Assembly: GCA_021773565.1 (NCBI GenBank)
Contig: JAJFJZ010000026.1
Span: 1-64,000, forward strand
DNA: 64,000 bases
Direction of reading: 5' to 3'
Origin: Gammaproteobacteria bacterium
GTDB lineage: Bacteria; Pseudomonadota; Gammaproteobacteria; Pseudomonadales; Azotimanducaceae
This document shows positions 8,612 to 17,789 of the stretch, piece by piece. The position numbers were made by a program, and so were the translations under genes. Within the stretch, counting starts at the first letter, position 1. Each line of letters begins with the position of its first letter. The notes under the pieces are model-generated. The model did no database searches. It was not told the DNA's origin and was given only the letters and a program-made list of their open reading frames with translations.

Positions 8612-10164
8612 AAATTCTGTTGCCCCTGTGTTGTCTTGTACTAAGCGCCTGTGCCGTAAACACAGAATATTCACCGCCAGCAATAAGTACCCCGGATACC
8701 AATAGTTCCTCCGAAACCCACCTTTCAACAATCAATAGAATCGCTCCTGACAATCATCCGTATTATAAAAATGTTGGCAGCGATGAATCATTCCTAAAGG
8801 CCCGCTCTACCGTTGAAAAGCGCAGCAAGCCAGAAGATAAACCAGCACGCAACATCATCCTGTTTGTTGGGGATGGTATGGGCGTTTCTACCGTTACCGC
8901 TGCACGAATATATGCCGGTCAATTGCGTGGAGAAACGGGTGAGGAAAATTACCTTAGCTTTGAAAAATTCCCCTATGTTGCATTGTCCAAGACTTATAAT
9001 TCAGATGCTCAGGTGCCCGATTCTGCAGGTACAATGTCGGCTATGATGAGTGGTATTAAAACCCGACACGGCGTATTGGGCGTCACTAAAAGGGTTGTAA
9101 GAGGTGACTGTCTATCTCTGGCTGATGCCAGAGCACCAACATTTCTGGAACTGATGGAAACTTCTGGCAGAGCTACAGGCGTTATTTCGACCGCTGAAAT
9201 CACGCATGCTACACCGGGTGCTACTTACGCTCACGTTGCTTCTCGCGGATGGGCAAGTGACGCAGGAATGTCACCCGCTGCATTACAAGCTGGATGTAAA
9301 GACATTGCTCAACAGTTAATAGATTTTTCCTATGGCGACGGTATTGAAGTGCTTTTAGGGGGCGGGCGCATGCACTTTCTACCTGAGGATAGTGCTGATT
9401 TTGAGGACAAGGAAAAATACGGCGGCAGAAAGGATGGGCGGAACCTGATTACGGAATGGACTGATAAAAACGCCACAGGGGAATTTGTCTGGAATCAGCA
9501 GCAGTTTGATAACGCATCACGTACGCCGCTGTTGGGATTGTTTGAATATGGCCATATGGAATTTTCTGCCGACCGAGAGTCAGATGGTGCGGGCGAGCCC
9601 TCGTTGTCAGAAATGACCACGAAAGCAATTCGATTGTTGGGTCAATCTAAAACGGGCTATTTTCTAATGATTGAAGCGGGAAAGATTGACCATGCGCATC
9701 ATGGAGCAAATGCCTATCGCGCGCTGAGTGATACCGTTGCCTTGTCGGACGCAGTAGCGCTTGCTGATAAACTGACGGACGATGAAGATACCCTGATTAT
9801 AGTCACTGCCGATCACAGCCACACAATGACCATTAACGGCTATCCAGTGCGTGGTAACCCAATACTGGGAAAAGTGCGGAATGAAAATGACCAGCTCGCT
9901 CTGGATGATAACAAGCGACCATACACAACATTAACTTACGCCAATGGACCTGGCCATAGCGGTCAGGATATTAGCGAGATTGATACTCAGGATATTAACT
10001 ATCGACAGGAAGGGACATTCCCTTCTCGCAGCGAAACCCATGGCGGGGAAGATGTTGCCGTGTATGCCAAAGGACCATCAGCAAACCTGGTGGGCGGTGT
10101 AATGGAACAGAATGAGATTTTTCATGTAATGTTGCGCGCCGTGAACGGCTTCCAAACAAACTAA
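8608..10164 (+). CDS. alkaline phosphatase, lipoprotein
   Basis: PhoA-superfamily phosphomonoesterase of 518 residues. It begins with a lipoprotein signal: MKILLPLCCLVLSAC, lipobox LSAC with Cys15, so it is probably anchored in the envelope. Seen: metal-binding Asp in NIILFVGDGMG (about 80-90), the nucleophile Ser in PDSAGTMSAMMSG (about 137-149), EAGKIDHAHH (about 354), TADHSHT (about 400) and the late metal His in GPGHSGQD or SETHGGED. It follows gorA with a four-base overlap. Start choice is firm because of the lipobox. No pho box was recognised. Confidence 0.93.
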   Translation: MKILLPLCCLVLSACAVNTEYSPPAISTPDTNSSSETHLSTINRIAPDNHPYYKNVGSDESFLKARSTVEKRSKPEDKPARNIILFVGDGMGVSTVTAARIYAGQLRGETGEENYLSFEKFPYVALSKTYNSDAQVPDSAGTMSAMMSGIKTRHGVLGVTKRVVRGDCLSLADARAPTFLELMETSGRATGVISTAEITHATPGATYAHVASRGWASDAGMSPAALQAGCKDIAQQLIDFSYGDGIEVLLGGGRMHFLPEDSADFEDKEKYGGRKDGRNLITEWTDKNATGEFVWNQQQFDNASRTPLLGLFEYGHMEFSADRESDGAGEPSLSEMTTKAIRLLGQSKTGYFLMIEAGKIDHAHHGANAYRALSDTVALSDAVALADKLTDDEDTLIIVTADHSHTMTINGYPVRGNPILGKVRNENDQLALDDNKRPYTTLTYANGPGHSGQDISEIDTQDINYRQEGTFPSRSETHGGEDVAVYAKGPSANLVGGVMEQNEIFHVMLRAVNGFQTN

Positions 10165-10182
10165 AATAATAAGGGGCAACCT

Positions 10183-11856
10183 TTGGAAACATTTATTAAC
10201 TTGTTGAACACTCTGGATGGGCTGTTGGGAGCAGCATTTTACTTTCCTTTTCTACTATTGGGTGTAGGTCTGTTTTTCACTCTGTACCTGGGTTTTCCAC
10301 AAATACGGTTTTTTCCCCATGCCTGGAAAGTACTTACGGGCAAGTACGAAACAGATGATATGGAAGGCGATACTTCCCATTTTCAGGCTTTAAGCACAGC
10401 ATTATCAGGCACAGTTGGTACTGGAAACATTGGTGGAGTGGCATTCGCGCTCTACCTGGGCGGTCCCGCTGCACTGTTCTGGATGTGGATTACAGCTTTT
10501 CTTGGCATGACTACGAAGTTTGTCGAAGTAACTATTTCCCACAAATATCGCGTAAAAGACAAACAGGGGCATATTGCGGGTGGCCCTATGTATTATATGG
10601 AGCATGGGCTTAACATGAAGTGGCTGGCAATATTTTTTGCAGTTGCCACAGTAATCAGCTCCTTTGGTTCCGGAAATATGCCACAGGCAAATAACCTTTC
10701 CATAGGGGTGGAGACTTCTTTCGGCATACCCGCAGGCGTAACCGGTTTTGTTCTGGCGATACTGATGGGATTTGTGATTATTGGGGGTATAAAGCGAATA
10801 GCAACTGTTACCTCCACTATCGTTCCCATTATGGCAGCTATGTATACCATAGCGGCTATTGCAGTAATTATTTCCAACTTCGAAAATGTTATTCCCGCAT
10901 TTGTTTCGGTCTTTAGTAATGCTTTTAGCGGCAGTGCTGCTACGGGTGGTTTTCTCGGCGCAAGTTTTGCCTACGCGTTTAACCGTGGTGTTAACAGAGG
11001 CTTGTTTTCGAATGAGGCGGGGCAGGGTTCCGCACCCATCGCCCACGCGGCTGCGCGGGCCGATGAACCGGTATCAGAAGGCATGGTTTCAATACTTGAA
11101 CCTTTCATCGATACGCTGGTAATTTGTACGCTCACCGGACTGGTAATTCTTTCTTCAGGGGTGTGGCAGGAGAAATTCGAAAATGAATTTCAAAGATTCG
11201 ATACAAGCATACTGGCAGGTGAGTATATTGAGTCCAATCCGGCACATGTCAAACAATTATTTGAATACCTGGACCTGACCAACTTTTCGGAAAGCAAGGT
11301 GAGAAAATTTACCGGCAACCTGACAGTTGTGAATGGCCTGATCCAGACAAAAGGCATTACCATACTCCACAATCGCTCTATCGCTGAAAATGTACACTTG
11401 AAAATTGATGAAGATTATTTCACGGGGTCGTTAAAGGTAACAAATGGAGAATTAAACAATACCTCAATATTGCTGGTTGGAGATTCGCTGTTGCATTCAG
11501 TGCCACTTACCACTGAGGCATTTAAACGCAGCTTTATTGGTGATGCAGGACAGTATGCGGTTACGTTGGGATTGGTGTTATTTGCGTTTTCGACTGCCAT
11601 CGCCTGGTCCTATTATGGCGATAGGGCCATAACCTATTTGTTAGGTGATTGGGCAGCAATGCCATTTCGGGTAGTCTATGTATTCGGATTCTTTCTTGCA
11701 TCCATTGCGGATACGTCCCTAATTTGGATAATATCCGCTATTACTCTGGCTTTGATGACCCTGCCAAATCTTCTGGGAATGATGTTGTTACGCAAGGAAA
11801 TGAAATCAGAAGTTGAAAATTACTGGGTGGAGTTTCGGAAAAAATTTCCACATTAA
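10183..11856 (+). CDS. sodium:alanine symporter family protein with large loop insertion
   Basis: Amino-acid carrier of the AGCS family, importing alanine or glycine with Na+. Seen: the family segments [20 protein letters not shown] (about 77-96), [10 protein letters not shown], and [19 protein letters not shown] (about 267-285), and the late [15 protein letters not shown] segment. The protein has 557 residues where relatives have about 450-480. The excess lies between residues about 327 and 440: a polar, mostly beta-prone stretch with 'SILAGEYIE', '[14 protein letters not shown]' and '[12 protein letters not shown]' interrupts two membrane helices. The start is TTG at 10183 with AGGGG seven bases before it. 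It follows the phosphatase by 18 bases. Confidence 0.9.
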   Translation: METFINLLNTLDGLLGAAFYFPFLLLGVGLFFTLYLGFPQIRFFPHAWKVLTGKYETDDMEGDTSHFQALSTALSGTVGTGNIGGVAFALYLGGPAALFWMWITAFLGMTTKFVEVTISHKYRVKDKQGHIAGGPMYYMEHGLNMKWLAIFFAVATVISSFGSGNMPQANNLSIGVETSFGIPAGVTGFVLAILMGFVIIGGIKRIATVTSTIVPIMAAMYTIAAIAVIISNFENVIPAFVSVFSNAFSGSAATGGFLGASFAYAFNRGVNRGLFSNEAGQGSAPIAHAAARADEPVSEGMVSILEPFIDTLVICTLTGLVILSSGVWQEKFENEFQRFDTSILAGEYIESNPAHVKQLFEYLDLTNFSESKVRKFTGNLTVVNGLIQTKGITILHNRSIAENVHLKIDEDYFTGSLKVTNGELNNTSILLVGDSLLHSVPLTTEAFKRSFIGDAGQYAVTLGLVLFAFSTAIAWSYYGDRAITYLLGDWAAMPFRVVYVFGFFLASIADTSLIWIISAITLALMTLPNLLGMMLLRKEMKSEVENYWVEFRKKFPH

Positions 11857-11880
11857 TTCATAAATCAGGAGAGGGAAAAC

Positions 11881-12438
11881 ATGCCGCTTAAAATTACCTT
11901 TGAGTTAGAGGATAAAGACCTCAGATATTTTAAAAAACAAATGAATGTGGCAAAAAAAAACGCAAAGATAACATCTGAAGCGGAAATTATTGCCAGTGCC
12001 TCCGAGATGATGGAGCAAATTAGTACGATAAAAATACCTGATTTTGTAAATCAGAAAATCGAAGTGCTCGGGCAGCTGATCAACATGCTCGAGGATTCCG
12101 AATGGCCACTCTCGGCAGCAGAACGTCGAAACGTGGTATCTGCTTTAGCCTATTTTGCAGAACCCCACGACATAATTCCTGATGATGTGCCAATACTTGG
12201 TTTTATTGATGATGCAATTATGATCGAGTTGGTGGCCATCGAGCTTAAACACGAGCTGGATGCATATTCAGACTATTGTAAGTTTCGTTCTGGCGAAGCC
12301 GCGCGAAAACGCTCTCCCAATGCCACGCGCGAACAGTACATTGAGGCCAAGCGCAAAGCCCTGCAATCCAGAATGCGCCGCCGTCGAAAAGTCAGCTTCA
12401 GCCCTTCGGCCAGCAGAACCCGAATCAGATTGTTCTAG
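11881..12438 (+). CDS. YkvA family (DUF1232) protein
   Basis: A 185-residue protein with the DUF1232 core at about 85-125: ALAYFAEPHDIIPDDVPILG followed by FIDDAIMIELV. The family is small, membrane-associated or soluble, and of unknown function. Here the core is preceded by a charged helical region and followed by a strongly basic tail (KRKALQSRMRRRRK), which may bind nucleic acid or phospholipid. A strong ribosome site (AGGAGAGGG) precedes the ATG. It is the last gene of the run gorA-phosphatase-symporter, 24 bases behind the symporter. Confidence 0.85.
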   Translation: MPLKITFELEDKDLRYFKKQMNVAKKNAKITSEAEIIASASEMMEQISTIKIPDFVNQKIEVLGQLINMLEDSEWPLSAAERRNVVSALAYFAEPHDIIPDDVPILGFIDDAIMIELVAIELKHELDAYSDYCKFRSGEAARKRSPNATREQYIEAKRKALQSRMRRRRKVSFSPSASRTRIRLF

Positions 12439-12458
12439 GCTAAGACGGATAAAAAGAT

Positions 12459-12513
12459 AAAAAGGGGTCAGGTTCAATTATGCAACCTAGATAATTGAAC
12501 CTGACCCCTTTTT
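12459..12513. repeat. 23-bp REP-like palindrome between convergent genes
   Basis: Two perfectly complementary 23-base arms (12459-12481 and 12491-12513) around a nine-base loop. The arm core is GGGGTCAGGTTCAATTA, flanked by five A on the left and six T on the right. It can end transcription from both sides: ykvA stops at 12438 and sppA at 12522. The core resembles a palindromic sequence I recall from REP elements dispersed by RAYT (TnpA-REP) transposases, but there is no transposase gene here and no second copy was noticed in the window. Confidence 0.85.
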
Positions 12514-12521
12514 TGATATTT

Positions 12522-14363
12522 TTAGTTATGCACGCGGCACATTTCACAAAGCGCATAGCTATGCATCGGATCGTTAAGGCGTGAGAGTAGATTTACTGAT
12601 TCTATAATTGGCATAACAAGTTTTTTGCCTATTCCCGGTGTTGGGCTAAAAGACTGAGATGCCCCGGTTGCGGAAGCAAAATTTTCCGTTATTTGTTTGA
12701 TCAGCTGCTCTTTGGGCGACAGGGCTTTCTCGATATACTGCGTTTCATAGTTATCCAGCCCAACCAAATTTGCAGCTGCGGCTACTGCATCATCCAGATC
12801 TCCCAACTTATCGACCAGACCCAACTGTTGGGCATCGATGCCTGTCCAAATTCTACCCTGAGCAATTTTGTCTACCGCATCCGGACTCATATTACGTCCC
12901 CTGGCCACCAAGTTTATAAACCGTCGGTAGCCACTTTCGATATTGGCTTGTAAAATTTCAGCCAATTCTGGTTGTAAACCGGTTAGGGGATTACCAGCTC
13001 CAGATAACAGGCTGGTTCCTACTGCGTCTGTCGAGATGCCCAGTTTTCCTATACTTTTTTCGAAGGTCGGAAACAGTCCAAAAATCCCAATGCTTCCAGT
13101 GATGGTTCCCGGTGCAGCCCAAATCTCATCTGCTGTTGCAGCTATCCAATAACCACCAGATGCAGCAATACCCGCCATGGATGCAACAACCGGCTTCCCG
13201 GACTGTTGCGTTAACTCCAGTTCCTGCCTGATCAATTCCGAAGCAAAAGCACCTCCTCCCGGGGAATCGATCCTTAATACTATGGCTTTTACAGCACTGT
13301 CCGTTCGAGCCTGTTGTATCAACTTTACGATAGATTCTGAGCCAACGGTGCCTCTGGGTTGTTCACCCATGAGTATTGGTCCACGCGCTACGATTATTGC
13401 AATCTTGCTGGTAGCTCTATTGATTGGAGCCCTGGCCTCGGCAATGTAGGAACGAAAACCAATTTGTCGAAAAGTATCCTGAGCCTGGCCTACTTCTTCA
13501 ATCAGGCGAGATCGAATCTCGTCAGCGCTTAGTAATTCGTCCACCAGGCCCTGCTCGAGAGCAACTCGTGCCATATCACCATTTGTGCTTTTTAACAGCT
13601 CATGAAAATTATCTGCATAAGCACGAATACTCGCAACGCCAAGGTTTCGGTTATCAGCAACCGTTTGCAGGTATTGTTGCCAGAGCGTCTCAATTAAGGC
13701 TACGTTTGCCTCCCGTGAAGCAGGGGACATGTCTGAGCGAATAAAAGGCTCTACCGCAGCTTTGTATGTACCAACGCGAAAGATGTGGATGTTGATATCC
13801 AGTTTTTCCAACAGATCCCGGAAATACAGTTGAAATGAGCTATATCCTTCCAGGAGCAGATTTCCGTAGGAATGCATATATACCTCATTCGCAAAGGACG
13901 CCAGATAATACTGGTTTTGGGAATAGAAATTTCCAGCGGCAACCAGATGTTTACCCGCGTTGCGCACTTGTTCCAGTGCAGACCCTATCGTTGCAGAGTG
14001 CGCGGTACTGGCATAGGTCATGTCTCCCAAACTAAGGACCACCGTGTTGATTCTGTCGTCCTGCCTAACTTTTTCAAGAGCCAGTAATATGTCTCGCAAG
14101 CGGGTTTCAGATGCAATATCGTTACCACCCATCAGTGCAGCAAATGGTTCCTGCTGAGTAAACTCTTCAACTACCGATCCCTGTATATCGAGAACGAGTG
14201 CACCGCCTTCAGGCACTTCAACGATATTGTCATCGGAGAACAATAATACCAGCACAACCAGCAATAGAATCAGGAAGATTAAATTGCCTACAAAGGCACG
14301 CAACGTATCAAAAATACGGCCAATTTTCGTAAACGTTCGTCTTACCATTCCGGGCTCGGACAT
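12522..14363 (-). CDS. sppA: signal peptide peptidase SppA, 67K type
   Basis: Membrane-bound Ser/Lys protease that degrades cleaved signal peptides at the periplasmic face. The 613 residues match the long, two-repeat proteobacterial form. Seen: one N-terminal membrane helix (LIFLILLLVVLVLLF, about 29-43), the first repeat with the general-base Lys region in VGTYKAAVEPF (about 205-215), and the second repeat with the nucleophile Ser in GIAASGGYWIAATADEIWA (about 408-426). It is convergent with ykvA across the palindrome and divergent from the acyl-CoA synthetase. Confidence 0.95.
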   Translation of the reverse strand: MSEPGMVRRTFTKIGRIFDTLRAFVGNLIFLILLLVVLVLLFSDDNIVEVPEGGALVLDIQGSVVEEFTQQEPFAALMGGNDIASETRLRDILLALEKVRQDDRINTVVLSLGDMTYASTAHSATIGSALEQVRNAGKHLVAAGNFYSQNQYYLASFANEVYMHSYGNLLLEGYSSFQLYFRDLLEKLDINIHIFRVGTYKAAVEPFIRSDMSPASREANVALIETLWQQYLQTVADNRNLGVASIRAYADNFHELLKSTNGDMARVALEQGLVDELLSADEIRSRLIEEVGQAQDTFRQIGFRSYIAEARAPINRATSKIAIIVARGPILMGEQPRGTVGSESIVKLIQQARTDSAVKAIVLRIDSPGGGAFASELIRQELELTQQSGKPVVASMAGIAASGGYWIAATADEIWAAPGTITGSIGIFGLFPTFEKSIGKLGISTDAVGTSLLSGAGNPLTGLQPELAEILQANIESGYRRFINLVARGRNMSPDAVDKIAQGRIWTGIDAQQLGLVDKLGDLDDAVAAAANLVGLDNYETQYIEKALSPKEQLIKQITENFASATGASQSFSPTPGIGKKLVMPIIESVNLLSRLNDPMHSYALCEMCRVHN

Positions 14364-14573
14364 TTCTGCTCCAATTCAGTTTCGCAAAGCGCTCAGGTTG
14401 TATTGTCCAAGCCTACCGTTAAAAAGGAAAGCGCTCTGTTCTCACTAATCCCGGTTCTCTCTATTCACCGTTGAGAGCATATTTGTGCTAAACCATTGAA
14501 CAGACGGGGCTGACAGAGCATTTCAGCTGGGTTATGGTTTCCCGAAATACTCAATCCGACTCAGGCACAAATT

Positions 14574-16208
14574 ATGTCCACCAAAGGATCAATCTACGAC
14601 CAGAACCTGGACCAGAATTCTGCGAATTTTGCATCTCTTTCGCCCTTGTCATTTTTGTCTCGCACCGCGGACATTTATCCAGACAAGCCCAGTGTAATCC
14701 ATAATGATAGGGTATTTACCTGGGCGCAGACGTATAGCCGTTGCTGCCAGCTTGCGTCTGCCCTGTGTCATGCAGGAATCAAGCAGGGTGATACCGTTGC
14801 TGTGCTGGCCGCAAATATCCCCGAGATGTTTGAAGCCCACTTTGCAATTCCCATGACCGGTGGTGTCATCAACGCAATCAATACCCGACTGGATGCCACG
14901 ACCGTGCGGTTTATCCTGGGACATGGCGAGGCGAGCGTATTTCTTGTGGACAACGAATTCGCCGAGCTTGCGACGGAGGCGTTAAAAGGCATCAAATCAC
15001 CCCCCTTGGTGATAAGCATACTGGACGCCTGCTACTCCGATATTGATCCTCCGGGAGCTACCGATTACGAAAGTTTTCTGGCATCTGGAGATAGTGAGTT
15101 TAACTGGAAGCTGCCTGACGATGAATGGGACGCTATTGCGCTAAGTTATACCTCTGGAACCACGGGAGATCCGAAAGGCGTGGTAACACACCATCGCGGT
15201 GCTTATCTCAATGCAGTATCCATGGCTCTGACATGGAATATGGGAGAACAGCCGATCTATTTGTGGACGCTGCCAATGTTTCATTGCAATGGTTGGTGTT
15301 TTCCCTGGACGCTTGCAGTAAACGGTGGAGTTTCTGTGTGTTTGCGCCACGTTCGCACCGAGGAAATATATACGGCCATTAGAGACCATCAAGTGAGTCA
15401 TTTTTGTGGAGCGCCTGTGGTGCTAAACACCCTGCTTGGAGCCGATGATGAATTGAAAGCGATGCTTGACCACAAAGTTCAGGTAATGACTGCCGGTGCT
15501 GCTCCACCGGCTGCTGTAATTGAAGGCATGGAAAAACTGGGTTTTGACGTCACACATGTTTATGGGCTTACAGAAACCTATGGTCCATGCACTACCTGCC
15601 AGTGGAGAGGTGATTTGTGGGATGCTTTACCAGCGGATGAAAGAGCGGCAAAAAAAGCCCGTCAGGGTGTCAGGGGCCATATGCTTGAAGGTCTGATGGT
15701 AGCTGATGCTGATTCCTTGATCCCCGTTCCCAGAGATGGAGAAACCATTGGAGAAATATTTATGCGGGGTAACCTTGTAATGAAAGGCTATTTAAAGAAC
15801 TCTGCCACCACCGAAAAGGAGTTTCGTGGCGGTTGGTTTCATACTGGAGACCTCGCAGTTTGGCATGAAGATGGCTATATCCAGATAAAAGATCGCTCCA
15901 AGGACGTCATTATTTCGGGTGGAGAAAATATCTCCAGCATTGAAATCGAGGATATTTTGTATCGGCATCCGGACGTTCTTGAAGCAGCGGTAGTAGCCAA
16001 ATCCAGTGATAAATGGGGCGAGTCGCCCTGCGCATTTATTACCCTGAAAAATCAGGGAACCTGCACATCTGAGGATATCATTGCTTACTGCAAGGAAAAT
16101 ATGGCACGCTTTAAAGTTCCCAAAACCGTGATTTTTGGACCTTTGCCAAAAACTTCCACGGGCAAAATACAAAAATTTATTCTGCGCGAGAAAGCTGAAT
16201 TATCTTAG
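14574..16208 (+). CDS. acyl-CoA synthetase (AMP-forming)
   Basis: ANL-superfamily ligase of 544 residues that activates a carboxylic acid to an acyl-CoA through an acyl-adenylate. Seen: P-loop LSYTSGTTGDPKGVVTHHRG (about 184-203), HVYGLTETYGPCT (about 325-337), the hinge YIQIKDRSKDVIISGGENIS (about 435-454), and the C-terminal catalytic Lys in PKTSTGKIQKF (about 528-538). The overall form fits the group with medium-chain or 3-methylmercaptopropionyl-CoA (DmdB-like) ligases, but the substrate cannot be read from sequence. It precedes murF by 37 bases; they could share a transcript. Confidence 0.9.
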   Translation: MSTKGSIYDQNLDQNSANFASLSPLSFLSRTADIYPDKPSVIHNDRVFTWAQTYSRCCQLASALCHAGIKQGDTVAVLAANIPEMFEAHFAIPMTGGVINAINTRLDATTVRFILGHGEASVFLVDNEFAELATEALKGIKSPPLVISILDACYSDIDPPGATDYESFLASGDSEFNWKLPDDEWDAIALSYTSGTTGDPKGVVTHHRGAYLNAVSMALTWNMGEQPIYLWTLPMFHCNGWCFPWTLAVNGGVSVCLRHVRTEEIYTAIRDHQVSHFCGAPVVLNTLLGADDELKAMLDHKVQVMTAGAAPPAAVIEGMEKLGFDVTHVYGLTETYGPCTTCQWRGDLWDALPADERAAKKARQGVRGHMLEGLMVADADSLIPVPRDGETIGEIFMRGNLVMKGYLKNSATTEKEFRGGWFHTGDLAVWHEDGYIQIKDRSKDVIISGGENISSIEIEDILYRHPDVLEAAVVAKSSDKWGESPCAFITLKNQGTCTSEDIIAYCKENMARFKVPKTVIFGPLPKTSTGKIQKFILREKAELS

Positions 16209-16245
16209 TATAAACAATAGTTTATTACTGTTACCCGGAAATAAC

Positions 16246-17622
16246 ATGAACACTCTATGGGATTGGTCAACTGTGTGTAGTGCGGTAGGTGCAGATGTTG
16301 TTGATGGTCCAGCTATCACCGGCGTGAGCATCGATTCAAGAACTTTGGTCCCAGGTGATTTGTTTATCGCGCTAGTTGGCAATCCAGGAAAGCGCTTCAA
16401 TACTTCCCACAAATCCAGTCTGGATGGACATAACTATGTAAAGCAGGCGCTGGATGCCGGTGCAGCTGGTGTAGTGGTGCACGATCCCAAAACCACAAGC
16501 ATTGTGAACGATGGGCACGTGATACTGGTAGAAGATACCCTGGATGCGCTCTGGGACCTGGCGCGAGCGTCCAGAAAACGCATGCATTGCCCGGTGTTTG
16601 CCATAACCGGCAGCAGCGGTAAGACGACGCTGCGAAATTTTCTCGGAGCATGCCTTAGCCTTGAAGTCGCCGCCGGCAGCCTCAACAACTTCTGGGGGGT
16701 ACCCCTGTCGATGGCGCGTACCCCACAGCACACAAAAGCAGCAATATTTGAACTGGGAACAAGCAGCCCGGGAGAGATTGCACCGCTCGCAAATTTGGTA
16801 CAACCACACATAGCGGTGGTGCTAAATGTTTTTCCCGCCCATATCGAGTTTTTTAGTGACCTGAGTGCTATCCGGAAAGAAAAACTGAGTATATCAACAG
16901 CGCTGGGGCCCGACGGCGTACTGGTGGTACCAGCGAATCTGGTCGAGCACGCAAAGGCAAACCGCGTCATCAGCTTTGGGAGAGAAGCGTATGCAGATAT
17001 CCGTTTACTAGAGTACAAAGCGGGCGAACAGACAGCCAGGCTTGGTTTTGGCAACGATTCACTGGAGATCGGTGTACCAGGAGGTGGTGAACACAGAGCT
17101 TTAACTGCCGCAGCAACACTTGCATGTATTATCGCTTCGAACGGGGACCCGACCTCGCTGTCCCGGCTAAGTGATATACAACCGCCTGCGGGCCGCGGAA
17201 ACAGGCGATTCGCGGGTGGAATACAGATCATAGATGACAGCTACAATGCCAACCCGGCCAGTATGGTTGCCGCATTGAGGTCTCTGAACAAAAACACCGC
17301 AGGAAGAAACTTTGCCATATTGGGCGACATGCTGGAACTGGGAGAAGATGCGGAGCAATTTCATGCAGAACTCATCACAGAATGTGCGGGATACGATGGA
17401 ATATTTTGCGTAGGCAATTGCATGCTTGCCTTATACCAACTGTTACCAGCTCAGCAACGGTGGGGCAGCGCAAACGCCTCCACAGAGATTGACCTGGCAA
17501 CGATACAAAAAAAACTGGTGAAGGGTGACACGGTGCTGGTGAAGGGCTCAAACAGAACTTTTTGGGCCCACGGGTTTGTGGAAAAATTGCTAAATGCCCT
17601 TGAAAAGGGGCAGACAAGGTAG
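16246..17622 (+). CDS. murF: MurF-type UDP-MurNAc-tripeptide--D-Ala-D-Ala ligase
   Basis: Adds D-Ala-D-Ala to UDP-MurNAc-tripeptide, the last cytosolic step of the peptidoglycan precursor. I start at the ATG at 16246 (458 residues), preceded by CGGAA; a longer frame from 16135 runs through the acyl-CoA synthetase gene and adds nothing family-like. Seen: SIDSRTLVPGDLFIAL (about 27-42), ATP loop ITGSSGKTT (about 119-127), NNFWGVPLSMARTP, LNVFPAHIEFF, and DDSYNANPASM (about 328-338). The NNFWGVPLS and PAHIEFF versions look more like alphaproteobacterial MurF than the gammaproteobacterial type. No other dcw genes surround it. Confidence 0.88.
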   Translation: MNTLWDWSTVCSAVGADVVDGPAITGVSIDSRTLVPGDLFIALVGNPGKRFNTSHKSSLDGHNYVKQALDAGAAGVVVHDPKTTSIVNDGHVILVEDTLDALWDLARASRKRMHCPVFAITGSSGKTTLRNFLGACLSLEVAAGSLNNFWGVPLSMARTPQHTKAAIFELGTSSPGEIAPLANLVQPHIAVVLNVFPAHIEFFSDLSAIRKEKLSISTALGPDGVLVVPANLVEHAKANRVISFGREAYADIRLLEYKAGEQTARLGFGNDSLEIGVPGGGEHRALTAAATLACIIASNGDPTSLSRLSDIQPPAGRGNRRFAGGIQIIDDSYNANPASMVAALRSLNKNTAGRNFAILGDMLELGEDAEQFHAELITECAGYDGIFCVGNCMLALYQLLPAQQRWGSANASTEIDLATIQKKLVKGDTVLVKGSNRTFWAHGFVEKLLNALEKGQTR

Positions 17623-17624
17623 CC

Positions 17625-17652
17625 AAAAAAAGCCCGGAAACAAGTTCCGGGC
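17625..17652 (-). terminator. rho-independent terminator (minus strand)
   Basis: Stem GCCCGGAA/TTCCGGGC (17632-17639 and 17645-17652) with a five-base loop. Read on the minus strand it is followed by seven T (17625-17631). It therefore ends the transcript of the C92 gene and the short ORF behind it. On the plus strand there is no T-tract, so it does not serve murF well. Confidence 0.85.
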
Positions 17653-17667
17653 AAATTCCAGTAGGAC

Positions 17668-17778
17668 TTACATATTAGGGTGATATTCACCCTCGGGTCC
17701 TGCTCCTGGGGGGAGGAACACAGAACCACGTTCCACAGTAGAGCCTATTTTTCCAGAAATTCCAGTGAACCAGTTCAA
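17668..17778 (-). CDS. possible 36-residue peptide behind the C92 gene
   Basis: A frame of 36 codons opening with TTG at 17778, 11 bases after the stop of the C92 gene, and closing with TAA at 17668, just ahead of the terminator. The peptide starts MNWFTGISGKIGSTVERG and continues SVFLPPGAGPEGEYHPNM. An AGGA lies only two bases before the TTG, too close for a standard ribosome site, so translation would have to rely on coupling. The composition (Gly/Pro-rich, ending YHPNM) looks protein-like and its end resembles the GPNYPNM end of ETF-QO. I know no family. It may be chance. Confidence 0.35.
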   Translation of the reverse strand: MNWFTGISGKIGSTVERGSVFLPPGAGPEGEYHPNM

Positions 17779-17789
17779 TATCCTGGAAT

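Noticed and set aside
16135-16245. N-terminal extension of murF
   Set aside because: Lies inside the acyl-CoA synthetase gene in another frame and adds no MurF-like sequence; ATG at 16246 has a better context.
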